Below the pieces are notes generated by a model. That model saw nothing but the letters and a program-made list of their open reading frames with translations, was not told where the DNA came from and searched no databases. The translations under genes and the position numbers were made by a program. From Streptomyces sp. GQFP (GTDB taxonomy: Bacteria > Actinomycetota > Actinomycetes > Streptomycetales > Streptomycetaceae): a stretch of 64,000 nt of DNA. This document shows positions 46,678 through 55,518 of this stretch, piece after piece (the first letter of the stretch is position 1; every line of letters begins with the position of its first letter). The stretch lies in the NCBI RefSeq assembly GCF_021545335.1, contig NZ_CP089312.1, forward strand, positions 3,224,001 to 3,288,000. Reading direction: 5' to 3'.

Positions 46678-46965
46678 ATGAGCTTAATGGGAACACCCGA
46701 ACGCCCGTGGGAAGCGGATTTCGCCGCCGGATTCACCCGAAGGCTGGGGAAGTCACCGCAGGAGCTGGGACTGACCAGTGCGACCGAGAGCTGCCCCGAC
46801 ATGTGGGAACTCAACAACGGTGACTTCGCCTGCATAGGCCGAGAAGCGACGGACGCGTACGCGGGCCGACTGCCGGCAGGCGTCTCGGTGGCGCCCGACG
46901 AGCGCGTGATAATCATCCCCCGCTCCACACTTCTGTCCGCGAAGCGGGACATCCCCGATGCCTGA
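46678..46965 (+). CDS. Small uncharacterised protein, first gene of a three-gene operon (TTA codon)
   Basis: A 95-residue protein: MSLMGTPERPW, EADFAAGFTRRLGKSPQELG, CPDMWELNNGDFACIGREAT, RVIIIPRSTLLSAK. No family recognised with certainty. GGGGAG lies 7 bp before ATG 46678. Its third codon is TTA (46684-46686), the codon read by the developmental tRNA bldA. If translation instead begins at ATG 46687, the TTA lies outside the gene. Its stop overlaps the next start by 8 bp. Confidence 0.75.
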   Translation: MSLMGTPERPWEADFAAGFTRRLGKSPQELGLTSATESCPDMWELNNGDFACIGREATDAYAGRLPAGVSVAPDERVIIIPRSTLLSAKRDIPDA

Positions 46966-47665
46966 CAGCACTCCTCCGACGGCCATCTCCAACCTCGCGG
47001 GGGCACGGGCATCCGGCCTCCGGCTGTCTCGCGCGGACTACCTTGTCCGCTTCCGAGAGGAGTACCCGCGCTGCTCTCAGGTCGACAAGCTGGAGGCGGG
47101 GCAGAGGTTCCGTGAACCCGGATACGCACCATGGGAGGCAGCCCAGCGGGGCAACTGGGGTGAGGCCCTGCGCCTCGCCGAGGAGGAACGCCCCGCCCTG
47201 GCACGCCAGTACGAGGAGGCCGCTGCCCGCGGTTGCCGACTCCGCCGCGTACGGATCGTCGAACTCCCGCCGTCCGACTACGTACTGTGGGAGATGAGCA
47301 TCCTGCGGCTGCGCGCGGAACTGGGCGAGGAGATCGGCGTCATCACATCAGCTGGTATTTCATCTGGTATTACCGCCGAGGATGGCTGGCCCGGTCCCAA
47401 CCGGTCCAGCATGCAACACCCCCCCCCAGCGCATATGCCGGAACTGGTGGCCCTCGGGACCACCGCTCTGTACGAGCTGAGGTACACGCACGAGGGTGAT
47501 CTCGACGGCGCGGTGCGTCACACCGATCGAGAGCTGATCGAGGCCTGCCGCCGGGATTTCGAGCAGCTCCTTGCCACAAGCGAGGAGCTGCTCACCTTCC
47601 ACGACCGGGTGACCGCCCCGCTGCTGACCGCCCGGGCAGAGCGGAGGCCGGCAGATGAGCGATGA
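46958..47665 (+). CDS. DUF6879 family protein
   Basis: A 235-residue cytosolic protein. The C-terminal ~160 residues fit DUF6879: GNWGEALRLAEEERPALARQ, VRIVELPPSDYVLWEMSILR, PELVALGTTALYELRYTHEG, VRHTDRELIEACRRDFEQLL. These proteins are paired in Streptomyces with HTH regulators or DUF6082 proteins; function is unknown. A low-complexity GISSGI insertion (47350-47375) lies where the family normally has a conserved strand. It overlaps both neighbours. Confidence 0.8.
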   Translation: MPDSTPPTAISNLAGARASGLRLSRADYLVRFREEYPRCSQVDKLEAGQRFREPGYAPWEAAQRGNWGEALRLAEEERPALARQYEEAAARGCRLRRVRIVELPPSDYVLWEMSILRLRAELGEEIGVITSAGISSGITAEDGWPGPNRSSMQHPPPAHMPELVALGTTALYELRYTHEGDLDGAVRHTDRELIEACRRDFEQLLATSEELLTFHDRVTAPLLTARAERRPADER

Positions 47666-48308
47666 AACGCCGCAGAGCGTGGGACGCCGACGCCGCATAC
47701 GGTGGTCGTCCCCCACCGTACGTATCTCCCTGACCGTCCTCGCCCTGATCTCCGCCACAGCCCTCGTCCTCCTCTCTCCCCTCGCCCTACGCGCCTTCGG
47801 CCCGAGCGGCCCCGGCTCCGACCGCGACTGGCAGCGCGTCGGCAACATCGCCCAGGCGTACGGCGCCGCGTCCGCACTGATCGCCGGGCTCGCGCTTGTG
47901 GGTGTCGGGGCGTCCCTCTTCCTCCAGGCCAGGGAGAGCAAGGCCAACCGCGAGCAGGGCGTACGCACCGCACACACCGAACTCATACGCATGGCGATGA
48001 CGGACCCGGACCTCATGGCCTGCTGGGGCCGCCTGGACGGCAACGCGTCCGTGACAGCCCGACGCCAACACCTGTACCTGAACCTGGTGTTGTCCCACTG
48101 GGAGATGATGTTCGAACTGGGCACCCTGCCCGAGGAACACCTACGCCAGGGCGCCGACAGTGTCTTCGGCACGGAACCGGGTCGAGCGTTCTGGGCGGTG
48201 AGTGGGGAGGCTCGGCGGCTTGCTTCTGGGACTCGGCGGGGGCGTCGGTTTCATGCGGTGGTGGAGGGGCGGTATCGGGCTGCGGTCACACGGCACACCA
48301 CATCGTGA
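47655..48308 (+). CDS. DUF6082 family membrane protein
   Basis: A 217-residue protein with two membrane segments (~21-45 and ~68-90) and a cytoplasmic helical domain (~95-215) containing TAHTELIRMAMTDPDLMACW and YLNLVLSHWEMMFELG. This is the DUF6082 layout. Function is unknown. Its start overlaps the DUF6879 gene by 11 bp, so the three genes form one translationally coupled unit. Confidence 0.8.
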   Translation: MSDETPQSVGRRRRIRWSSPTVRISLTVLALISATALVLLSPLALRAFGPSGPGSDRDWQRVGNIAQAYGAASALIAGLALVGVGASLFLQARESKANREQGVRTAHTELIRMAMTDPDLMACWGRLDGNASVTARRQHLYLNLVLSHWEMMFELGTLPEEHLRQGADSVFGTEPGRAFWAVSGEARRLASGTRRGRRFHAVVEGRYRAAVTRHTTS

Positions 48309-48429
48309 TAGCGAATCGAACAATGTCCAGAGCACGAACGGTCAAGCGGTATTTGAAGACCCCACGCCGAGAGCTGGCTGTACTCGTAACGGCGGGCACC
48401 AGAGTCACCCAGGGCCCAGGGAAGCCCGT

Positions 48430-49137
48430 TCACCGAGTCTTCCCTTCCCTGCCCGCCTCCTCGGCGCTCGCTCCGGGGGCGAACGGATCCTCAAAGCTGA
48501 CTGTCTCCGCCACCTTGCAGAGAATTGCCCGATACTGCTCGCGCCGGGCAACAGCAGGCGTGCTCATCGTAAGAAGCGCCAAGCTCTTGCCATCCGGGTG
48601 CGGAAGGTGAGCATGGACCTGCAGCAGGGGCTCCTGGGGGAAGCCTGACTCTGCGGTCGGAGTGCGGATGGTCTCGCTGAATGAAGCCGGGCCACCGGGG
48701 AGTTCGGTGTATTCGATGTGCGTGAGGCCTTCGGCATCCGCAATGGCCCGAGCCGCGGTCACCCCGCGTGGCGCCCAGGAGGTATCAACCCACGTGACGG
48801 TGAACAAGGAAATCAGCACGCTGCCGTCTCCGTTGTCCGTGTCATCGCCGTGGACGCCCAAAGAGCAATGGACTGTCCCTTCCGCACGCATGGGGTAGAA
48901 CATGCGTTGGGCAGCGACCAAGGTGGCGATGAATCGCTGGCGGGAGGCCTCGTCCGGAGCCGAACTCAGGACAGGGTCCAAGGCTTCTCTGAATTTTGTC
49001 GACTCGACGGAATTTGGAGGCGCGAGAAGCGCGTCAAGTGGCAGGGCCGTGAATCCCGCAGGCGTTGCGAACCAGATTCCATCACCGGGTTCTCTGACGC
49101 TCGGGTGGATAGCCAGGTTCGATGTACGCGTCGTCAT
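48430..49137 (-). CDS. Uncharacterised protein, last gene of the WXG100-like cassette
   Basis: A 235-residue soluble protein without signal or membrane segment. Features seen are WFATPAGFTALPLDALLAPP near the start, RMFYPMRAEGTVHCSLGVHG in the middle and a C-terminal helix (YRAILCKVAETVSFEDPF). No family recognised. ATG at 49137 (MTTRTSNLAIHPS) is preferred over one six codons upstream. It lies 24 bp after the membrane-protein gene. An accessory or immunity-like role is only a guess from position. Confidence 0.75.
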   Translation of the reverse strand: MTTRTSNLAIHPSVREPGDGIWFATPAGFTALPLDALLAPPNSVESTKFREALDPVLSSAPDEASRQRFIATLVAAQRMFYPMRAEGTVHCSLGVHGDDTDNGDGSVLISLFTVTWVDTSWAPRGVTAARAIADAEGLTHIEYTELPGGPASFSETIRTPTAESGFPQEPLLQVHAHLPHPDGKSLALLTMSTPAVARREQYRAILCKVAETVSFEDPFAPGASAEEAGREGKTR

Positions 49138-49161
49138 GTTCTGTTGCCTATGCACTCTTCG

Positions 49162-49842
49162 CTACGCGCGGGGCTGAGAAGTGCTGTCGAGGTACTGGGC
49201 GCCAGCACGACGAGCTTGTTCGATGTCGACACTGTTCGCATCCCAGGTCTCAAGCGTGCGGCGGCTGTCGAAAACCGGACGCTGATAGAGCATGTGGAGT
49301 CGCTTGGGTGCCTCGCCACCACGGTCAGATGCCGCGACAACCGCGAGGAAGCGCGGGTCACCCGCAAACCAGAGCGGCTCGATCTCTGCTCTGCGGTGTG
49401 GCTTGGTGCGAGGTCCGTCGAGGCGCTTCAACCACCAATGCGAACGCTGATGCTTGATGAACACCATAGGGATCTTCTCTTCAGAATTGGACGGGTTCCG
49501 GAATTCGAACCACATTCCGTCGTCCTCAGCATTCGGATGCTTCCCAAGGCCACTGGGTACCGTCTTGAGCAGCCGCCATGGGTACGTCTGCAGGATGCGA
49601 CGCATACGGAGAGCCGCAGGGAAGTAAGTGATCTGAACGACGAACCGGTACAAGGAATACAAAATAAACGGAAGGAACAGGAAGACGAACGCTTGAGACG
49701 TGAAGACGATCAAGATGTAGAACAGACCCGGATAAGCAACAGTCCATCCGATCTGCCCGAGAACGTTCATCGTCATGTGCCTTGTCCAGGCGGAGCGGGT
49801 GGCTTCATGATCCCAGGCAGTGGGGTGATCGGAGGGGCCCAT
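49162..49842 (-). CDS. Membrane protein of the WXG100-like cassette
   Basis: A 226-residue protein: ~25 soluble residues, two closely spaced membrane segments (~27-48 and ~50-72; VLGQIGWTVAYPGLFYILIV), then a ~150-residue cytoplasmic domain (WFEFRNPSNSEEKIPMVFIK, HWWLKRLDGPRTKPHRRAEI, FLAVVAASDRGGEAPKRLHM). No known family recognised. Its place directly after the WXG effector-like gene suggests it anchors or regulates that protein. Confidence 0.78.
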   Translation of the reverse strand: MGPSDHPTAWDHEATRSAWTRHMTMNVLGQIGWTVAYPGLFYILIVFTSQAFVFLFLPFILYSLYRFVVQITYFPAALRMRRILQTYPWRLLKTVPSGLGKHPNAEDDGMWFEFRNPSNSEEKIPMVFIKHQRSHWWLKRLDGPRTKPHRRAEIEPLWFAGDPRFLAVVAASDRGGEAPKRLHMLYQRPVFDSRRTLETWDANSVDIEQARRAGAQYLDSTSQPRA

Positions 49843-49894
49843 GGGAATGCTTTCCTATCCGACGGAGGGGGTGGATGTGACGTTACTGATCCTG

Positions 49895-51250
49895 CTACTG
49901 GAAGATACGTCGGGCCAGATCAACGGTTTCGGCGACATCGATCGGCCCCAGGAACGTGCCGTCGACGGACGTGGCAACGTTTCCAGCAGCATCGTTCTCC
50001 AATGAGTCGACGAGGCTGGCCGACAACCCGTAGGTCGCTGTGGCGAAGCCGGCCCAAGGTGCGGCTGCCTCGGCGACATCGACAGTAGTGGCCAGGCGAG
50101 GGGCCTTCGTTACCACCCATTCCGTGAACGGGTTCGTCAGGCCGGTGAATTCCTTGGCAGCTTCCATCGACTTTCCTCCTGCCGCCGCCAGACGCTCACC
50201 GAGCGTCAGCGCCTCGCCCGCTGCGCTGACACCGCGCAGGGCGACGGGCACCCCCTTCACCACAGCTCCGACTCCCGGCAAAGCGCCCAGAGCGTCTGCC
50301 GTCAAACCGACCATGTTCGCCCAAAAGTCGGCGTCGAGCTCCCCCTTGGTGAACCCGTCCTTGAGCGACGCCCAGATCTCTGGCTTCATCGTCAGTTTGG
50401 TGGCGACAGCCGCCGCGCTCAGCGCAGCCGCGGCCAGGAGCAGTACAGCCGCCGCAGTTCCGCCTGTGGCTACGAAAAGGATCGCGATGCCCAGCCCAGC
50501 CGCAGCCCAACTGAGAATGTCCGGCAGGTTGTCGGTGACCCAGTCCAATGCTTCGTCGAAGAACCCCGGCTCGTGAGGCGCCAGTTTCTCCGTCGCGTCA
50601 CTGATCTTGCCTGCCCGGTACCGGGCCTTGTCCTCGTGTTCCTCAGCGAGCTTCTTCGCCTTGCCGATGACCGCGTCAAGGGCAGCCTGCGCCTCCTCCA
50701 TGGCCGTATTCGCATGGGTCAGAGACTTCTGTGCCTCATCATGGCGGGAACCCTTCTTGTCCAGATCCGGGTCGGCCTCCGCCTTGGTCGCCCGGCCCTT
50801 GGCCGTGTCCAGAGCATCCTGCGCGTCCTTCGCATCCGCCTCCAAACGCTTGGCTCGGCGCTGGAAGTCTTCGAGTTCGCCTTCCCACCGGTCGAGTTGC
50901 CGGGCGGCCTTGCGGATGGAATGTGCAGCGTTTTTCAGATTGAGCGGCAACGGACCGCCGTCGAGCTCCTCCCGGAAGGCCACGGCCGCGTCACCCTGCC
51001 AATAGCTACCGTCCATCAGCTTGGTCACCAGGCCATGGGAGTCTTCCAGGACCTTGGCACAGTTGGCGAGCTTGGCATAGAGGCCGTGGACGATGTCTGT
51101 ACTGCCCGGCGCAGGATTGAAGCCAAGGTTCGGGTAAGCAACGCCCGAGACACCCGGATGCGACTTGAGCCCTTGGGGCTTGTCAAGGTCGGCGCGGGCC
51201 TGCGAGTCGAGGAGCCCGTTCGACTGCTCGATGCCAGAAGGGTAGGTCAC
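49895..51250 (-). CDS. Large WXG100/T7SS-type effector-like protein
   Basis: A 451-residue protein. Residues ~40-135 look like a WXG100 helical hairpin: LYAKLANCAKVLEDSHGLVT, then SYWQGDAAVAFREEL with the WQG turn. A long coiled coil (~135-225) follows. Hydrophobic segments at ~240-290 (WAAAGLGIAILFVATGG) precede a C-terminal Gly/Ala-rich region (~310-450). This WXG, coiled coil, membrane-active segment and C-terminal module order is that of T7SS substrate toxins, but no nuclease or other catalytic motif is visible. ATG 51250 overlaps the small WXG gene's stop (ATGA). Confidence 0.8.
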   Translation of the reverse strand: MTYPSGIEQSNGLLDSQARADLDKPQGLKSHPGVSGVAYPNLGFNPAPGSTDIVHGLYAKLANCAKVLEDSHGLVTKLMDGSYWQGDAAVAFREELDGGPLPLNLKNAAHSIRKAARQLDRWEGELEDFQRRAKRLEADAKDAQDALDTAKGRATKAEADPDLDKKGSRHDEAQKSLTHANTAMEEAQAALDAVIGKAKKLAEEHEDKARYRAGKISDATEKLAPHEPGFFDEALDWVTDNLPDILSWAAAGLGIAILFVATGGTAAAVLLLAAAALSAAAVATKLTMKPEIWASLKDGFTKGELDADFWANMVGLTADALGALPGVGAVVKGVPVALRGVSAAGEALTLGERLAAAGGKSMEAAKEFTGLTNPFTEWVVTKAPRLATTVDVAEAAAPWAGFATATYGLSASLVDSLENDAAGNVATSVDGTFLGPIDVAETVDLARRIFQ

Positions 51251-51570
51251 TTCGAATCTCCCCCTTTGCCCTTGCCCTCCTGGGCCTTCTTCAGCGCCTC
51301 TTCCAGCGCCTTGTCCACCTCGTTGTAGCTGTCCTTGCTCTTTCCGATGATCTTGGCAAGGTTCTCGGTCTGCTCACCGATCTGCTCTGTGCCGTACTTC
51401 CAGTCCTCCTGGAAGTCTTGGCACGCGGAGTCCAGGTCGTCCGTACCGAGTCCGCTGACATTGGCATCGCTCAAAGCCTTACGCAGACCCTTCAATGAAG
51501 TACTGGATTTCTTGAGCAACTTCATGAAGTGCGCGAGCTCATCGTCATCAACGGCCAACCGGTCCGCCAC
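51247..51570 (-). CDS. WXG100-like small secreted partner
   Basis: A 107-residue all-helical protein. The first helix (LAHFMKLLKKSSTSLKGLRK) and second helix (DSACQDFQEDWKYGTEQIGE) are joined by a turn near WKYG, a WxxG variant of WXG. The C-terminal part contains YNEVD, matching the YxxxD/E secretion motif of WXG100 proteins, and ends in a Lys/Gly tail. GTG at 51570 is chosen because GGGGA lies 7 bp upstream and it gives the usual ~100-residue size. It is coupled to the large WXG protein. Confidence 0.8.
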   Translation of the reverse strand: MADRLAVDDDELAHFMKLLKKSSTSLKGLRKALSDANVSGLGTDDLDSACQDFQEDWKYGTEQIGEQTENLAKIIGKSKDSYNEVDKALEEALKKAQEGKGKGGDSK

Positions 51571-51711
51571 GCGCTCGTCCCCTCTCCCTGTCCCCTGCTG
51601 CCACGAGTAGGGCACCGGCAGGGAACTCTAACCGTTCCGCTTGCGAGACATCGCATGGATGCCCGCCTCCTGCACGGGAGTGGGCATCTCGCGACAGTTC
51701 CTTCACGACGC

Positions 51712-52743
51712 TCAGCGGTTGACAGCTTGGATTTCCTGGACGACGACATCCTGGGTCGCGCCGAAGTTGCCGTCCGGAAGGTCATCCCCCGCGCCGCCGG
51801 AACCAGTCCAGGTGATCTTCCAAGTGACCGTTGCCCTGAGGGGGAACGTGCCGTCACCGGAGGAACGCAGGTACTTCACACCGCAAGGCGGGGTCTGGGC
51901 GGCCTTGCCCGCAGCGTACGGCTCGCCGATGCTGCCGTTGTTGATCTCGCAGACGCCGGAAGCCGGGTACGTCATCGCATCAGCGGTGCCTGGCTCGATC
52001 CTGAGTGACATTGGTGTTGCCGTCGCAGTCGCGTAGATGTCCAGCACCGGTACGGACGCCGTGACGGAGACCGGCTTGAAGTCAGCACCATCCAGCCAGG
52101 CCCAAGTGGGGAGGTTGACCTTGGTTTCGCCGGCGGGGGCGAGGGTCACTTTGGTGGAGGGGACGCGGATCTCGTTGTAGGCGAGTCCGGCGAGGATTTC
52201 CGGGGTGATCGTGTTGGGGATGTTCGCGGGCGGGTCGTCACCCGTGTCGACCCAGAAGTAGTCCTCGGTGCAGGAGTCCCAGCCCGGCGGGTAGGACTTG
52301 TTGACGTACGAGCCCCACCAGTAGCCCTTGCCGGTCTTGTCCTTGTTGAAGTCCTTCGAGGGATCGTCCTCGTTGAGGTACTTCTTCCGCTGCGCGACAT
52401 CCCACTCGTTCCCCGTGGACCCCGCCTCCCAGACCGGTACCTTGACCTCCTCCAACTCGGCGGGCGTATAGGTCGGCGCATACCAACACGCAGGCGGCGT
52501 CCAGGGCGTTGTCGACGTCAGTACGCCCGTGGAACTGCCGCTGCCGTTCTTCGAACGGTCGAACTGGACGTCGCCCACGGACACGAAGAGGTTGCCCTCT
52601 GCGTCGGAATTGGCCTTCTGGGTCGGCTGGGAGGCGTTTCCGTTCTCGCCTCGCTCTGCAAAAGCTGCATCGGAAGCAAATAGAGAAGTGAATGCCAGTG
52701 CAAGGACCGTTCCCATCCTGGCCGAGTTCCTTACGGCTGGCAT
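51712..52743 (-). CDS. Secreted protein of the WXG100-like cassette
   Basis: A 343-residue exported protein: signal peptide (MPAVRNSARMGTVLALAFTS, cleavage near AAFA-ER), then a beta-rich domain with many Trp/Tyr/Pro (PPACWYAPTYTPAELEEVKV, GYWWGSYVNKSYPPGWDSC) and Cys pairs. No enzyme motif. ATG 52743 overlaps the upstream lipoprotein stop by 13 bp. It probably acts at the cell surface with the lipoprotein; not assigned to a family. Confidence 0.8.
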   Translation of the reverse strand: MPAVRNSARMGTVLALAFTSLFASDAAFAERGENGNASQPTQKANSDAEGNLFVSVGDVQFDRSKNGSGSSTGVLTSTTPWTPPACWYAPTYTPAELEEVKVPVWEAGSTGNEWDVAQRKKYLNEDDPSKDFNKDKTGKGYWWGSYVNKSYPPGWDSCTEDYFWVDTGDDPPANIPNTITPEILAGLAYNEIRVPSTKVTLAPAGETKVNLPTWAWLDGADFKPVSVTASVPVLDIYATATATPMSLRIEPGTADAMTYPASGVCEINNGSIGEPYAAGKAAQTPPCGVKYLRSSGDGTFPLRATVTWKITWTGSGGAGDDLPDGNFGATQDVVVQEIQAVNR

Positions 52744-53402
52744 GCCTTGTCCCCCCTGTTCGAGACAATAGCGGTGGTCTGCCAAACACCGTCGGCATTT
52801 TTGGTGAGGCCGGTGTTGTAGAGCACGTAGGCGTTCGCCGTTGCCGGGGACCTGTCGACTTTTCCTGTCTTCTTGTCCTTGATGTAGGACTTGCTTTCGT
52901 CGGAGCAGTATGTGACGTAGGCCTTGCTGTCTCCGGAGAGAGTCACCTTGTAGTCGAAGTACCGGGTTTCCCCGACCCAGGTCTCGCCATCGTCGATGTA
53001 CTTCTGCGCGTATGTGATGTACGCGCCCAGAGCCTTGTCCGCGTTGTAGAAGCCCAGCGCCTTCGTGCCCGTACTCCCCTCAAAGATCGCTTCGTCCACA
53101 GAGTTGACACTCTGCGCACTGTCAGCGAGGGCAGCGTCCTTCTTCGCGTCGCCCGTCTTCTCGTACTCGAAGACGTTCTTCGCGTCGGACGGGAAGACAA
53201 TCTTCGGGCGGTCGACGGAGTCCGACGCGCTCGGGCTCGACGATGGGGACGCCGGCGTCTCGCTCCCGGTGTCGGCTCCCGCAATCTTGTCGTTGTCCTT
53301 GTCGTTGGAGCTGTCATCACTCCCGCATGCGGACAGCGACAAAGCCGCGGCAGCGGTCAGCGCGATCGCTGCGAGCAGCATGGGACGGCGGGTCACGGTC
53401 AA
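52731..53402 (-). CDS. Lipoprotein of the WXG100-like cassette
   Basis: A 223-residue lipoprotein: signal peptide with lipobox LSAC (MTVTRRPMLLAAIALTAAAA to LSLSAC), an acidic Ser/Asp/Pro linker, and a globular domain of about 150 residues (VFEYEKTGDAKKDAALADSA, YITYAQKYIDDGETWVGETR, GVWQTTAIVSNRGDKACQP). The fold suggests an NTF2-like or small alpha/beta protein, not certain. It is the first gene of the six-gene minus-strand cassette. Confidence 0.82.
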   Translation of the reverse strand: MTVTRRPMLLAAIALTAAAALSLSACGSDDSSNDKDNDKIAGADTGSETPASPSSSPSASDSVDRPKIVFPSDAKNVFEYEKTGDAKKDAALADSAQSVNSVDEAIFEGSTGTKALGFYNADKALGAYITYAQKYIDDGETWVGETRYFDYKVTLSGDSKAYVTYCSDESKSYIKDKKTGKVDRSPATANAYVLYNTGLTKNADGVWQTTAIVSNRGDKACQP

Positions 53403-53837
53403 CTCCCGGTGGGGCGAGGCTTCTCATTGGCGAAGCAACGCTATCCGCCAACGCCTGGAGAGACCAGGTTGAAGCCTGTCAACCAGCGGGACGTACTGAC
53501 TCAAACCGGCCAGTAGCTCGCCCACTTGGCCCGCAACAGTTACATAACGCGGCAGCCTGCTCACCGCACTACGCGATGAGCAGGCCGTTTAGCGGTTGCA
53601 CCGCAAATGGGCGAAGACCTGCTCCTGCGACCTACGCCACCCACTAGCCGAAGGTCACGGCGTTGACGCCGTCGACCGCCGCATGCAGATTCACCGTGAC
53701 GTCCAGTACTCAAGCCAACTGGGCCAGCAAGTCAGCAGTGACAAGCAGCATGCCCACCCAGTTCCAGCGACCCCACCGCGTCGGGAGGCCATTCCGAGGG
53801 GGCTCCCCGGGTCGACATTGCCACGCCCAGTCCCACT
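53403..53837. other. Intergenic region upstream of the WXG100-like cassette
   Basis: A 435-bp gap. It should hold the cassette promoter and the 3' end of the anti-sigma-like ATPase gene. I see no intact gene. TTGAAGCCTGTCAACCAG near 53470 and the AT-richer stretch at 53530-53560 are the only unusual patches. Confidence 0.4.
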
Positions 53838-54359
53838 TCACCCGGTCGCGCGCTCCACCGCCGCCCCGTACGTCCGCGCCCCCGACCTCGGCAACACCGC
53901 CCACAGACGCGTACCGCCGCCCGGTTCCCGGGCGGCGTCGAAGCCCCAGTCGCCCTGGCAGGTGCGAACCACGCATGCCAGTACGCGCAGGGTCGCGCGG
54001 CGCCTGGCGTCGCAGGCCGCCGACAAACGGGGGTGGGTGTGGCTGGGGTGGGCGTCGTAGAGGATCACGCGCAGCGCCCCGTCGCGGTAGCGGAGCGAGA
54101 CGTAGATGTCGTCGGCAGTCGTGAAACGGCAGGCGCAGGACGTCAGTTCGCTCACGACTTGGACGACCGCGTTGGTCATGTCGTGCAGGCCATGCCTGTG
54201 CAGCACCGCACGGGCAGCCGCCCTCGCGATCGCCGCGCTCGTCGGCGCGGCGGGCAGGGTGAGGCTGTATGCGAGTTTCTCCGGCCCGGGTGCCGAGGTG
54301 GGCAGGGGGTCGATGGGCAGCGGGCAAGTAGTCGCGGGTACAGGTGCAGGTGCGGTCAC
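53838..54359 (-). CDS. Anti-sigma-type ATP-binding protein (HATPase_c_2)
   Basis: A 173-residue protein of the RsbW/SpoIIAB-like group common beside DUF397/HTH pairs. The N-box region is MTNAVVQVVSELTSCACRFT (the expected Asn replaced by Ser/Cys), with VSLRYRDGALRVILYDAHPS for strand and G1 box and GDWGFDAAREPGGGTRLWAV near the end. Loss of the N-box Asn suggests weak or absent ATP hydrolysis. GTG at 54359 is chosen, with GGAG 5-6 bp upstream. It is divergent from the HTH gene. Confidence 0.82.
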   Translation of the reverse strand: MTAPAPVPATTCPLPIDPLPTSAPGPEKLAYSLTLPAAPTSAAIARAAARAVLHRHGLHDMTNAVVQVVSELTSCACRFTTADDIYVSLRYRDGALRVILYDAHPSHTHPRLSAACDARRRATLRVLACVVRTCQGDWGFDAAREPGGGTRLWAVLPRSGARTYGAAVERATG

Positions 54360-54647
54360 GGCAACTCCATTGCTCGAGTGGCACGTTCGAGGCGATTCGA
54401 CGCGGGTGCGAGTGCGTACAGCCGGCGGCCCGTCTCCCTGACGCGGGCCCGCCCCTCCCAGGGAAGGAGGTACGGGCAGGCTCGCGCGATGCACTTCCGG
54501 CAGTGCGGTAGGTAGTCACTACGTCACCGAAGGTAGATCTCTAGAAGTCACAGTGTCCATTACTTCAGGGATAATTACCCCCAAGGAGTGGACCGGAAGG
54601 AGGCTCAATGGGCAGACTGTGAGCCATCCAGGGCCAGAAGGGATGGC

Positions 54648-55508
54648 ATGTCGACCAGGACCACGCCAACAGAGCGGCAGAAGCGGCTCGGCGCCGAGAT
54701 GCGCAAGATGCGTCTCGCGGCCGGATGTACGACCGAGTACGCAGCCGGGCTGCTCGGCATCGACCGGACCAGGCTGTCCAACATGGAGTCCGGGATCCGG
54801 CCGTTCTCAGCAGAGCGCGTCCGCACACTCGCCTGCAACTACGCCTGCGCGGACGCGCGTTACGTTGAGGCGCTCTCAGCCATGGCCGACACGGTCGGCA
54901 GCAAGGAACGCGGGTGGTGGGAGAAGCACCGGGGCAGCCTGCCCGCAGGTCTGCTGGACATCGCGGAGTTGGAGTGGTTCGCCACCCGTGTTCGCACCGT
55001 CCAGGTCATGCACGTACCTGGCCTGCTCCAGACTGAGGAGTACGCCCGATCTGTCTTCGCCTCAGTCCTACCGCCCCTGACCCGACTACAGATCGAGTTG
55101 CGCGTCGCCCACCGCATGGAGCGTCAACAGGTCTTCGAGCGTTCCACACCCCTGTCGTACGCCGCTTTCGTCCACGAAGCCGCCCTGCGTATGCCCTTCG
55201 GTGGCACCGGAGTCACCCGCGAGCAGCTCAAGCAGCTGTGCATGCAGTCCGAGTGCGAGAACGTCGAGGTGCGGGTCGTTCCGTTCAGCACAGGCGGATT
55301 TCCCGGAGCGGGGCATGCGCTGCTGTACGCAGACGGGGTGACAGCTCAACTCGACACCGTGCAGCTCGACTCCGCACACGGGCCCGAATTCACGCACGCC
55401 GAAGCGCAGCTCAGCAAGTACCGTGTCCACCTGGACTGGATGGACAACGCGGCGCTGGCGCAGGTGGCTTCCCGTGACCTCATCCACCAGATCGCCCGCG
55501 ACCTTTAG
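54648..55508 (+). CDS. HTH (XRE) regulator with DUF5753
   Basis: A 286-residue regulator. The N-terminal helix-turn-helix (~8-65) has RLGAEMRKMRLAAGCTTEYA then LLGIDRTRLSNMESG. The C-terminal DUF5753 domain (~105-285) has VMHVPGLLQTEEYARSVFAS, RMERQQVFER, VEVRVVPFSTGGFPGAGHAL. This is the standard Streptomyces partner of a DUF397 gene, here 10 bp downstream. The group influences development in several species; the target genes here are unknown. AGGGA precedes ATG 54648. Confidence 0.93.
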   Translation: MSTRTTPTERQKRLGAEMRKMRLAAGCTTEYAAGLLGIDRTRLSNMESGIRPFSAERVRTLACNYACADARYVEALSAMADTVGSKERGWWEKHRGSLPAGLLDIAELEWFATRVRTVQVMHVPGLLQTEEYARSVFASVLPPLTRLQIELRVAHRMERQQVFERSTPLSYAAFVHEAALRMPFGGTGVTREQLKQLCMQSECENVEVRVVPFSTGGFPGAGHALLYADGVTAQLDTVQLDSAHGPEFTHAEAQLSKYRVHLDWMDNAALAQVASRDLIHQIARDL

Positions 55509-55518
55509 GGGAGAGATC

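Noticed and set aside
53596..54060. Plus-strand frames opposite the anti-sigma-like ATPase
   Set aside because: Arg/Pro-rich shadows of the minus-strand gene, and no supporting start or domain in the non-overlapping part.
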